From DASUPK01 sp963821705 (GTDB taxonomy: Bacteria; Actinomycetota; Thermoleophilia; Solirubrobacterales; 70-9), in the NCBI GenBank assembly GCA_963821705.1, contig CAWGEV010000007.1:248001-312000 (forward strand): a stretch of 64,000 nt of DNA, given 5' to 3'. The translations under genes were made by a program, and so were the position numbers. Positions 28,696 through 35,974 of the stretch are shown piece after piece. Under the pieces are notes generated by a model, which was not told the origin of the DNA, ran no database searches, and saw only the letters and a program-made list of their open reading frames with translations. Each line of letters begins with the position of its first letter. Within the stretch, counting starts at the first letter, position 1.

Positions 28696-30587
28696 CAGCC
28701 CGGCCCCGCTGCCGCGGCGGCGGCTGCGTTGACGCCGCCCGCCGATTTCGTGTTGAAGTAGCGCTCGAGGATGGCGCGCGCAATCGGCGCCGCGGACTGG
28801 ACGCCGAACCCACCGCGCTCGACTGTGACCGTCACGACGACCTGCGGATCGTTGTAGGGCGCGATCACGCCGTACCAGGACTGATCCTGCTGGCCGTCGC
28901 GCTGCGCGGTGCCGGTCTTGCCGGCGACCGGAATCGGGAAGCTGCCCATCACCGGATAGGAGGTGCCCCCGGCCTCGTCGGCCGCCCGGTGCATGCCGCC
29001 GAGGATCACGCTCCGCGTCTCGGGCGAGATGTTCACGTGCCGCTGCGGCGGCGGATTGATCACCTTGACGGTCTTGCCGTGGACGTCGACGATTCGCCCG
29101 CCGACGTGGGGGGTGACAAGCGAGCCGCCGTTGGCGAGCGCCGCGTAAGCCCGGGCGAGCTGGAGGGGCGTGACCTGGACGTCGCCCTGACCGACGGCGA
29201 GGTTGACGTTGTCGCCCTGGGTCCAGGGCCGGTCGATGTAGGGGTTCGAGTGGCTGCGAAAGACGCGGTCGCGCCAGGCCGGCGTCGGGATCAGGCCCGA
29301 GGTTGCGTCGGGGACGTCGATGGCGGGTTTGCGCCCCAGCCCGTACCTGAACGCCCAGTCCTGGATCTGGCCGCCGTTGCCGCTCGCATGCGCGTGCAAC
29401 CCGAGGTTGTAGAAGTAGACGTCCGAGGAGACCTTGAGCGCAGTGCTCATGTCGACCGGGCCGTTGGCGGCGCCGCCCGCGTTGTGAAGGGTGATTCCGC
29501 CGATGTCGAGCGAGCCGGTGTCGTCGAAGATCGTGCTCGGCGAGATCAGATGGTCCTCGAGGGCTGCCGTCGCGGTGATCGGCTTGAAGGCGGACCCGGT
29601 CGGATAGCCTCCCTGGTCCGCGCGATCGACCAACGGGTCCCCGGGCCGGCTCCCGAAGGCGTCGTACTGGGCCTTCGTGTGGGGCTGCGTGTAGAAGGAC
29701 GGGTCGTAGGTCGGGTACGAGCCCATCCCGAGGATCGCGCCGGTTCGCACGTTCATCGCGACGAAGGCGCCCGGCAGCCCCTTGGCGCGGAGGGCGGCCT
29801 CGCCGACCTCCTGGATGCCGGCGTTGAGCGCGAGCTTCAGGTTGTCGCCGGCCTGGGCCGCCCTGCTGCCCAGCTGACCCCGGGGACGACCGAGCGCATC
29901 CACCTGGATCCGCTGGCTCCCCGCCGTCCCGCGGAGGAACTTGTCGTAGGTGTACTCGACGCCCGCCTGGCCGATGATGTCGCCGGGCCGCAGGCCCCGG
30001 TAGGCCGGCCTGGTGAGCTGGTGCGGGCTGATCTGGCCGACCAGGCCGAGCACGTGAGCCGCGAGGGAGCCGTCCTTGTACTGGCGGACGTAGGTGCGAT
30101 CGACGCTCAGGCCGGGGAACCGGTTCTTGTTCTCGAGCAGGTAGAAGAGCAGCTGCCGATCGAGCCCCTGGCGCAGCACGACCGGATACCCGGCGTACTG
30201 CGGAGTCTCGCGCACCCTCCGCTGGATCTCCGCCGGGGAGAGGCCGAGGAGGCCGCCGATCCGGCGCAGCTCCGCCTTTCGCTCCCCCGGGTCATTCGGC
30301 AGGTCGGAGGGCCGCAGCTCGAGGCTCATCACGGTGCGGTTGTCGACCAGCACCCTGCCCGTGTCGTCGAGGATCTCGCCGCGCGGGGGATGCACGCGGA
30401 CGTCCAGGACCCCGTGGTCGTTGGCCAGCGCGCGGTAGTGCGGACCGGAGAGGACCTGGAGGGACCAGAGCCGGAGCACCACCAGCGCGATGGCCGCAAC
30501 GATGACCGCAGTGATGACCGCTATCCGGACGTTGAGGCGATTGCTCAGCCGCGGCGGGATGTCCTCGGGTCGCTGTAGGAGGTACAT
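28695..30587 (-). CDS. mrdA: Penicillin-binding protein 2 (copy A)
   Basis: 630 residues: TM helix about 24-45, pedestal domain, SAFK near residue 330, SSD, and KTG (VAGKTGTAQR) near residue 554. The C-terminal tail is Ala/Gly-rich. It follows mreB by 30 bases and precedes a coupled rodA. All catalytic residues are present, so there is no sign that either copy is inactive. Confidence 0.94.
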   Translation of the reverse strand: MYLLQRPEDIPPRLSNRLNVRIAVITAVIVAAIALVVLRLWSLQVLSGPHYRALANDHGVLDVRVHPPRGEILDDTGRVLVDNRTVMSLELRPSDLPNDPGERKAELRRIGGLLGLSPAEIQRRVRETPQYAGYPVVLRQGLDRQLLFYLLENKNRFPGLSVDRTYVRQYKDGSLAAHVLGLVGQISPHQLTRPAYRGLRPGDIIGQAGVEYTYDKFLRGTAGSQRIQVDALGRPRGQLGSRAAQAGDNLKLALNAGIQEVGEAALRAKGLPGAFVAMNVRTGAILGMGSYPTYDPSFYTQPHTKAQYDAFGSRPGDPLVDRADQGGYPTGSAFKPITATAALEDHLISPSTIFDDTGSLDIGGITLHNAGGAANGPVDMSTALKVSSDVYFYNLGLHAHASGNGGQIQDWAFRYGLGRKPAIDVPDATSGLIPTPAWRDRVFRSHSNPYIDRPWTQGDNVNLAVGQGDVQVTPLQLARAYAALANGGSLVTPHVGGRIVDVHGKTVKVINPPPQRHVNISPETRSVILGGMHRAADEAGGTSYPVMGSFPIPVAGKTGTAQRDGQQDQSWYGVIAPYNDPQVVVTVTVERGGFGVQSAAPIARAILERYFNTKSAGGVNAAAAAAAGPG

Positions 30588-30617
30588 GGCCGCGTCTGCT
30601 CCTTGGTGGCCGGTTCC

Positions 30618-31658
30618 TTAGAACCGCCTCCGGGTCCGCGAGTTCTTCAGCGCCCGCTTGATCGCCTCGAACTCCTCGAGGGCCTGACCCGATCCGGTGG
30701 CGACGCAGGTGAGCGGCGACTCCGCGAGGCGCGCGGGCACCTGGCACTCCTCGCTCATCCGCTCGGCCATCCCCTGGAGCAGGGCGCCGCCGCCGGCGAG
30801 GGTCATCCCGCGCTCCATCAGGTCGCCGGCAAGCTCCGGCGGCGTGCGGTCGAGCGTGTCGCGGACCGCCGCGATGATCTGGTTGATCGGCTCGTCAAGG
30901 GCCTTGCGGACATCCTCGGAGTTCAGCTTCACCGCCTTGGGGAGCCCCGAGCCGAGGTCCCGCCCCCGGATCTCGATCTCGATCTCGTTGATGAGCGGCG
31001 CCGCCGAGCCCGCCTCGTGCTTCACGTCCTCGGCGGTCTGGTGGCCGATCAGCAGCTGGTGCTCGCGCTTGCAGAAGTTGACGATCGCCTCGTCCATCTC
31101 GTCCCCGCCGACGCGAATGGACTGGGAGACGACGATGTCGCCCAGCGAGATCACGGCGACCTCCGTGGTGCCTCCGCCGATGTCGACGATCAGGCTGCCG
31201 GTCGGCTCGCTCACCGGGAGACCGGAGCCGATCGCCGCGGCCATCGGCTCCTCGATCAGATAGGCCTCGCGCGCGCCTGCCCCGAGACATGCCTCCTCGA
31301 CCGCTCTCTTCTCCACGCCGGTCACGCCCGAAGGCACGCACACCACCACCCGCGGATGTGTGAAGCGGCTGGGATTGGCGTGCTTGATGAAGTAGCGCAG
31401 CATCGCCTCGGTGACCTCGAAGTCGGCGATCACCCCGTCCTTGAGCGGCCGCATCGCGTTGATGGTCGACGGGGTGCGGCCGAGCATCTGCTTCGCCTCG
31501 GCCCCGACGGCGTGGACCTCGCCGGAGCTGACGTCGACGGCGACCACCGAGGGCTCGGAGAGAACGATGCCGCGGCCCCGCACATAGACGAGGGTGTTGG
31601 CCGTCCCGAGATCGACGGCCATGTCGCGAGCAGGGGATATAGAGGTGAGAATGCTCAT
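30618..31658 (-). CDS. mreB: Actin-like rod-shape protein MreB
   Basis: 346 residues, full length. DLGTANTLVYVRGRGIVL is the first phosphate loop, DIGGGTTEVAVISLGDIV the second, and LAGGGALLQG the adenosine motif. It directs lateral wall synthesis with MreC, MreD, RodA and PBP2, all downstream on the same strand. The N-terminus carries MSILTSISPARDMAVDLG; an internal Met at residue 14 is an alternative start. Confidence 0.96.
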   Translation of the reverse strand: MSILTSISPARDMAVDLGTANTLVYVRGRGIVLSEPSVVAVDVSSGEVHAVGAEAKQMLGRTPSTINAMRPLKDGVIADFEVTEAMLRYFIKHANPSRFTHPRVVVCVPSGVTGVEKRAVEEACLGAGAREAYLIEEPMAAAIGSGLPVSEPTGSLIVDIGGGTTEVAVISLGDIVVSQSIRVGGDEMDEAIVNFCKREHQLLIGHQTAEDVKHEAGSAAPLINEIEIEIRGRDLGSGLPKAVKLNSEDVRKALDEPINQIIAAVRDTLDRTPPELAGDLMERGMTLAGGGALLQGMAERMSEECQVPARLAESPLTCVATGSGQALEEFEAIKRALKNSRTRRRF

Positions 31659-31736
31659 CCGGAGCGCAAATTCGGGAACTCGAGCCCAGCCTAGCGGCTC
31701 GCACTAAATGCCCAAAGTGGGCGAAAAATCCGTCGG

Positions 31737-32321
31737 CTAACGCGTCAACAGCTCGGGGGCGAGCCGGATCAGCAGACCGACCGGCAGACCGATCACGTTC
31801 GACACGTCTCCATCGATTCCCTCCACCATCGCCGAGCCCAGGCCCTGGATCGCGTAGCCGCCGGCGCGTCCCCGCCACTCGCCGCTCGCCAGATAGATGT
31901 CGATGAGCTGCGAGTCGAGCTCCCCAAAGGTGACGCGACTCGACTCGACGCCGGTTCGGACGGCGAGCTCGCCCTCGACGCGATCGGGGCCGATCAGGGC
32001 AAGGCCCCCGACGACCTCGTGGGAGCGGCCCGAGAGCGTCTCGAGACACCAGCGTGCCTCACCCTCGATCGCCGGCTGCCCCAGGGCCCTTCCGTCCACC
32101 ACCACCTCCGTGTCCCCGGCGATCACGAGGGTGCCCTGCCGGCGCCGCTTCGCGACGGCGCGGCCCTTGGCCAGGGCGTTGGCGAGCACGACCTCGCGGG
32201 GGTCCCCCTCCGTCGTCTCCTCGACGTCCGACGGGATGGCTCTGAACTCGACGCCCAGCGCCTTCAGCAGGGCCTTCCGCTGTGGTGACTTCGAAGCAAG
32301 GATGATTCTTGGCTTCGCCAT
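31737..32321 (-). CDS. maf: Maf-family nucleotide pyrophosphatase
   Basis: 194 residues from ATG 32321 (MAKPRIILASKSPQR), the family N-terminus; an in-frame start at 32351 is disfavoured. ASKSPQRKALL binds phosphates, VIAGDTEV carries a catalytic acidic residue, and YAIQGLG follows. It hydrolyses non-canonical or modified nucleoside triphosphates and is linked to septation control. mreB follows after a 78-base gap. Confidence 0.95.
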   Translation of the reverse strand: MAKPRIILASKSPQRKALLKALGVEFRAIPSDVEETTEGDPREVVLANALAKGRAVAKRRRQGTLVIAGDTEVVVDGRALGQPAIEGEARWCLETLSGRSHEVVGGLALIGPDRVEGELAVRTGVESSRVTFGELDSQLIDIYLASGEWRGRAGGYAIQGLGSAMVEGIDGDVSNVIGLPVGLLIRLAPELLTR

Positions 32322-32327
32322 CAGATC

Positions 32328-32434
32328 GCGGCCACCAGCGGCCGCTCCCACGATATGACGGGTCGCTCCTGCGGAGCGCCCTCGCGTCTAACAGCCGCGC
32401 TGTCCCTCCCGAAGTGGGGCGGCCTGGTGGCCGC
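32328..32434 (-). repeat. Dispersed intergenic hairpin element, copy A (ndk-maf)
   Basis: The whole ndk-maf gap folds. Outer arms 32328-32351 and 32414-32434 pair (GCGGCCACCAG...CTGGTGGCCGC), and inside lies a smaller hairpin CGCTCC-TGC-GGAGCG. The inner core on the minus strand (GCGAGGGCG...GGAGCGACCCGTCAT) matches copies B and C. The right arm overlaps the last bases of the ndk stop codon. Confidence 0.6.
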
Positions 32435-32844
32435 TACTGCTCTGGGAACCAGATCCCGATCTCGCGCTCCGCGGATTCGGGCGAGTCCGAGCCGTGCACC
32501 AGATTGAAGGTGACCTCGGTGCCGAACTCGCCGCGGATCGAGCCGGCGTCCGCCTCGACGGGGTCGGTCGCCCCGATCACCTGGCGGGCCGCCTTCACCG
32601 CGTTCGGCCCCTCGAGGACCATCGCCACCAGCTCGCCGCGCGTGATGAACTCGACGAGCTCGCCGAAGAACGGCTTGTCCGTGTGCTCCTCGTAGTGGAC
32701 GTTGGCGATCTCCTCGTCGGCCTGCATCAGCTTCAGGGCGACGAGCCGCAGGCCCTTCCGCTCGAAACGGGCGATGACCTCGCCGGTCAGCCCGCGCTCG
32801 AAAGCGTCCGGCTTGACGAGGATCAGTGTGCGCTCGGTCGCCAT
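32434..32844 (-). CDS. ndk: Nucleoside-diphosphate kinase
   Basis: 136 residues from ATG 32844 (MATERTLILVKPDAFERG); the longer frame to 33012 is not supported. The active-site histidine lies in NLVHGSDSPE, with the KPDAF nucleotide-binding strand at the N-terminus. It balances NTP pools. It is the most upstream gene of the ndk-maf-mreB minus-strand run. The region between it and the divergent DUF559 gene holds a hairpin repeat. Confidence 0.97.
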   Translation of the reverse strand: MATERTLILVKPDAFERGLTGEVIARFERKGLRLVALKLMQADEEIANVHYEEHTDKPFFGELVEFITRGELVAMVLEGPNAVKAARQVIGATDPVEADAGSIRGEFGTEVTFNLVHGSDSPESAEREIGIWFPEQ

Positions 32845-32952
32845 CGGCGCGGGACCGTATCGGAATGGGGTCACGCCGCGTCGTGCCGGGAAGAACCGGC
32901 GATGAAGGGAGCGAGCCAGCTCGAGCCGCGCGGGGGGGCGAAATCGGCGCTG

Positions 32953-32991
32953 GTGTCGCCTTCCTTTCGGTGTGCGGAAAGAAGGCGACAC
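32953..32991. repeat. Hairpin repeat copy 1, start codon of the DUF559 gene in its loop
   Basis: Arms 32953-32968 and 32976-32991 pair over 15 bp (GTGTCGCCTT.../...AAGGCGACAC) with a single bulged C; the loop is 32969-32975. The GTG start of the DUF559 gene (32972) sits in that loop. A 46-base stretch here is 38/46 identical to one at about 33855-33900, in the same orientation, just after the gene's stop. Confidence 0.7.
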
Positions 32992-33844
32992 TCGGCGTCC
33001 CGACAACGCCATCGCTCGAATCGCCGCGAACCAGCATGGGGTCCTGACCGCCGCGCAACTTGCAAACGCAGGGCTTTCCCAAGCCGGGATTGATCGGCGT
33101 CTCCGGGCCGCCCGGCTGCACCGTATTCATCGCGGGGTCTATTCCGTGGGGCATTCACGACTCAGCGATGCCGGACGCTGGATGGCGGCCGTGCTTGCTT
33201 CGGGAGCTGGCGCTGTCCTCAGCCACATCAGCGCCGCGGAGCTCTGGGAGATCCACCGCCGCCGCCGGCGTCCGATCATCAGTGGAGGCGGACCGGATTC
33301 AGTTCATGTCACTGTCCCCGGCAGGTCCGGGAAAAGGAAACGCTCCGGGATCGCTCTCCACCGATCCCCCAGCCTCAATGCCTCGGATTGCACCCGACGA
33401 AACGGCATTCCGGTGACCAAACCGGGCCGCACGCTCGAAGACCTCCGTCACCTCGTCTCCCCAGCCCAGTTCGCCGCGGCGCTTCGGGAAGCCGAATTCC
33501 GCCGCCTGCCGGTCGGAAAGGCATTCACGTCTGATGGCGCCCGAACCGAGTTGGAGTCCCGCTTCCTCGCCCTGTGTCGCCGGCATCGACTGCCACAACC
33601 GGCAGTGAACTCGAGGGTGGATCGATTCGTCGTGGATTTCCTCTGGCCACCTGCTCGCCTGATCGTCGAGGTGGATGGCTGGGAGTCGCACCGATCGAGG
33701 ACAGCCTTCGAGAACGATCGGAGCCGCGACGCACGGCTGAAACTCCTCGGCTACGAAGTACTTCGATTTACATGGAGGCAAGTCACCGAGGATCGGCGTG
33801 GCGTCGCGAGAACGATCCGCGCGCTGCTTCGCCGATCCCCCTAA
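32972..33844 (+). CDS. AbiEi-like N-domain plus DUF559 (Vsr/PD-(D/E)XK-like nuclease) protein
   Basis: 290 residues. Residues ~10-60 (IARIAANQHGVLTAAQL... RLHRIHRGVYSVGH) form the winged-helix domain of type IV antitoxins (AbiEi N-terminal type). Residues ~185-285 are DUF559, with ELESRFLALCRRHRLPQP, VDFLWPPARLIVEVDG (D and E-x-D metal site) and SRDARLKLLGYEVLRFTW. Members are often multicopy in soil actinobacteria. No AbiEii-like toxin is adjacent, so toxin-antitoxin function is doubtful. No Shine-Dalgarno is visible and the start lies in a hairpin loop, so translation may be leaderless or gated by structure. Confidence 0.78.
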   Translation: MRKEGDTRRPDNAIARIAANQHGVLTAAQLANAGLSQAGIDRRLRAARLHRIHRGVYSVGHSRLSDAGRWMAAVLASGAGAVLSHISAAELWEIHRRRRRPIISGGGPDSVHVTVPGRSGKRKRSGIALHRSPSLNASDCTRRNGIPVTKPGRTLEDLRHLVSPAQFAAALREAEFRRLPVGKAFTSDGARTELESRFLALCRRHRLPQPAVNSRVDRFVVDFLWPPARLIVEVDGWESHRSRTAFENDRSRDARLKLLGYEVLRFTWRQVTEDRRGVARTIRALLRRSP

Positions 33845-33854
33845 GCACCGTGCG

Positions 33855-33900
33855 GTGGCGCACTCCTTTCGCTATGCGGAAAGAAAGCGACACTGCGCGG
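33855..33900. repeat. Hairpin repeat copy 2, downstream of the DUF559 gene
   Basis: Direct-orientation, diverged copy of the 32952 repeat (38 of 46 positions identical), 10 bases after the DUF559 stop. The ATG in its loop (33874) opens MRKESDT, matching MRKEGDT at the start of the intact gene. It may therefore be the 5' end of a lost paralogue. The stem is degraded and a T-run (CGGTTTTTC) follows, so it could also serve as a terminator. Confidence 0.6.
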
Positions 33901-33912
33901 TTTTTCGCTGGG

Positions 33913-34536
33913 TCAGCGCGCCGAGCCGCTCGGGCGCTGCGGGGGCCGCGCGCCGACCGCGGGGCGGTCCTCACGGCGGGTGGGCCCGTCAGACGATCGC
34001 GACTCGGACGACCGCGATCCGGAGCTGCGCTGGCCGGCCGCGCGCTGGGCGCGGGCTCGGTCCGTGCGGCGGGTGTCGCGCTCCGGGCGCTGCTGCTTCC
34101 GGACCTCGGTCTCGCAGTAAGGACAGATCCCCCAGCGCGGATCGAGCGGCTTGTGGCACTTGCGGCATGGGTTGCGCAGGCGCCGCTCGCAGTTCGGGCA
34201 GCGCAGGTAGCTGCGCTCCACCGGGTACTCGCAGTGCGGGCAGGAGTTCTCGATCCGCTGCCGCAGCTCGAGCTCCGCGGCCCTCAGCTCCAGCTCGCGC
34301 TCCTCGCGGTCCTCGAGGAACTCCGGCGGGCGCAGGATCGTGTAGACGATCGTGCCCAGATAGGGAAAGACCGAGGCCGCCGTCGCGCACGCGATCAGGA
34401 CCGGGTCCTCGATCCGCCGCCGGGCGTCGAGGTAGGTCCAGTAGATCAGCGCCAGGTAGACGACGATCAGGAAAAGGACGAACAGGCCGAGCACCAGCCC
34501 GATCGTTCCGCCGATTCCGAAGATTGCTAGAGGCAT
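33913..34536 (-). CDS. Membrane-anchored double zinc-ribbon protein
   Basis: 207 residues: TM helices at about 10-32 and 47-66, then a DZANK-type double zinc ribbon with CPHC, CPNC, CRKC, CPYC (about residues 98-142). A long Arg/Ser/Pro-rich disordered tail follows. It probably binds a partner or nucleic acid at the membrane; the function is unknown. The tail's low complexity and the adjacent repeat copy 2 make the exact 3' end less certain. Confidence 0.8.
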   Translation of the reverse strand: MPLAIFGIGGTIGLVLGLFVLFLIVVYLALIYWTYLDARRRIEDPVLIACATAASVFPYLGTIVYTILRPPEFLEDREERELELRAAELELRQRIENSCPHCEYPVERSYLRCPNCERRLRNPCRKCHKPLDPRWGICPYCETEVRKQQRPERDTRRTDRARAQRAAGQRSSGSRSSESRSSDGPTRREDRPAVGARPPQRPSGSAR

Positions 34537-34622
34537 GGGCGAATGGGAGCCGCGAGTGTACGTACTTCCTTATTCAGGGGTGGAACCCTGCCTGGCATTT
34601 GAGTCGAGGCTTTCAGGGACGT

Positions 34623-34742
34623 TTAAAGGAAGAGGAGGCCGAACACGTAGCCGAAGGCGAAGAAGACCAGGATCACCACCGCGACGACGATGGCCACCAA
34701 GCCCATCATCGTCACGAGCTCTGAGCGGGCCTCTCTGTCCAT
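34623..34742 (-). CDS. 39-residue single-TM microprotein
   Basis: MDREARSELVTMMGLVAIVV followed by AVVILVFFAFGYVFGLLFL: a short charged N-terminus, then one long hydrophobic helix to the end. The ATG lies inside the folC 3' end (31-base overlap), implying translation coupled to folC. There is no Shine-Dalgarno of its own. It is not recognised as a named family; the sharp helix boundary and the overlap argue for a real gene. Confidence 0.55.
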   Translation of the reverse strand: MDREARSELVTMMGLVAIVVAVVILVFFAFGYVFGLLFL

Positions 34743-35971
34743 ATGCAGGACAGAAGGTAGTGGCTGCCGGCCGCGAGCGCGACCCCGTCTCGCGCTTTGG
34801 CAAGCTCTCGTGCTCGCGCCCACGCCTCCACGGGCTCGGGCACCGCCTCGGCGCTCACCCCCGACTTCTCGCACAGGGCGGCCAATTCCAGCGCCGGCCG
34901 ACCGCGGCCTCCCGGCCGTCCTGAGCCCTCGATCTGCTCGGAAGGGATCTCCGTGCAGACGAAATGCGACACCGCGGGCGCGAGACCGTTGACGATCCCG
35001 GTCGCGTCCTTCCCCTCGAGGACCGCCAGGCAGCAGACGACGTCCCTGCTCCCGGCCAGCTCCGGCAAAGCCTCCGCCAGGGCCCGCGCTCCGTCGGGAT
35101 TGTGCGCGGCATCGAAGATCGTCGGCGGATCGCCGGTGACAAGCTCAGCTCGCCCCCGGATCGAGAACTCCCGCGTGGCGAGACTCTTGATGAAGGCGGC
35201 CATCGCGGCGCGATCCAGCCCCTCCAGCACCTGGCTCACGGCGGCCTGCGCGAGGGCGAGGTTCCTGCCCTGGTACCCGGGCACCATGTTGTTCGCGACG
35301 CTCGCCGCCCAGAGCTTCTTCGCGTGCTTCTCCGCGGCCTCCCGGTCGATCACCGTGTTGACGACGTCCGGGACGTCTCCCACCAGCAGCGTGGTGTGAT
35401 CTCGGAGCACCGCCACCTTCTCGGCCGCGATCTCCTCGAGCGTCTCCCCCAGCCAGTCGGTGTGGTCCAGCCCGACGGAGGTGAGCACCGTGAGCTTCGA
35501 CGGGATCACGTTCGTCGCGTCGAGTCGTCCCCCGAGACCCGCCTCGATCACCCCGTACCGGACGCGGGCGGCGGCAAAGGCGACGAAGGCCGCGGCGGTA
35601 AGCAACTCGAACTGGGTGACGGGGCCCTCGTCCCCCGCCGAGCGGTCGGCGACCTGGGCGGCCTGCTCGGCGCGCTCCAGCGCCTCCGTGAACGCCTCCT
35701 CCGAGATCGGCTCGCCGCGGATCAGGACACGCTCCCGCCACGACGAGATGTGAGGGGAGACGTAGGCCCCCGTCGCGACGCCATGGGCCTCCAGAAGGGC
35801 GGCGGTCATCCGTGTGACGGAGGTCTTGCCGTTGGTGCCGACGACGTGGATCGAGGCGAAGCGGTTCTGCGGCATACCCAGCAGCGTGCAGAGGCGGCGC
35901 ATCCGCTCCAGGCCGAGCTTCCAACCGAGGACCTCCCGCCGGCGCAGGATCTCGTCGGAGGTGGCGGCTAT
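34712..35971 (-). CDS. folC: Folylpolyglutamate/dihydrofolate synthase, non-canonical start
   Basis: Adds glutamates to folates. HVVGTNGKTSV is the ATP loop, SPHI the Mg/folate site, IEAGLGGRLDATN and FDAAHNPDG follow. The first ATG (35902) would remove the conserved N-terminal helix DEILRRREVLGWKLGLER, which is in frame upstream. Between the in-frame valS TAG and that ATG there is no ATG, GTG or TTG. ATA at 35969-35971 lies exactly 7 bases after AGGGGG (35979-35984) and gives a 419-residue protein, so I start there. ATG 35902 remains possible, since the P-loop is retained. folC directly follows valS, as in many bacteria. Confidence 0.9.
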   Translation of the reverse strand: MAATSDEILRRREVLGWKLGLERMRRLCTLLGMPQNRFASIHVVGTNGKTSVTRMTAALLEAHGVATGAYVSPHISSWRERVLIRGEPISEEAFTEALERAEQAAQVADRSAGDEGPVTQFELLTAAAFVAFAAARVRYGVIEAGLGGRLDATNVIPSKLTVLTSVGLDHTDWLGETLEEIAAEKVAVLRDHTTLLVGDVPDVVNTVIDREAAEKHAKKLWAASVANNMVPGYQGRNLALAQAAVSQVLEGLDRAAMAAFIKSLATREFSIRGRAELVTGDPPTIFDAAHNPDGARALAEALPELAGSRDVVCCLAVLEGKDATGIVNGLAPAVSHFVCTEIPSEQIEGSGRPGGRGRPALELAALCEKSGVSAEAVPEPVEAWARARELAKARDGVALAAGSHYLLSCIWTERPAQSS

Positions 35972-35974
35972 CGC

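Noticed and set aside
31690..31736. Intrinsic terminator GCCCA-AAG-TGGGC between maf and mreB
   Set aside because: The stem is only 5 bp, and in the direction of maf transcription no T-tract follows; not strong enough to list.
33874..34530. Open frame starting MRKESDT after repeat copy 2
   Set aside because: After the first ~7 residues it is antisense to the zinc-ribbon gene and has lost all DUF559-family resemblance; treated as a repeat remnant.
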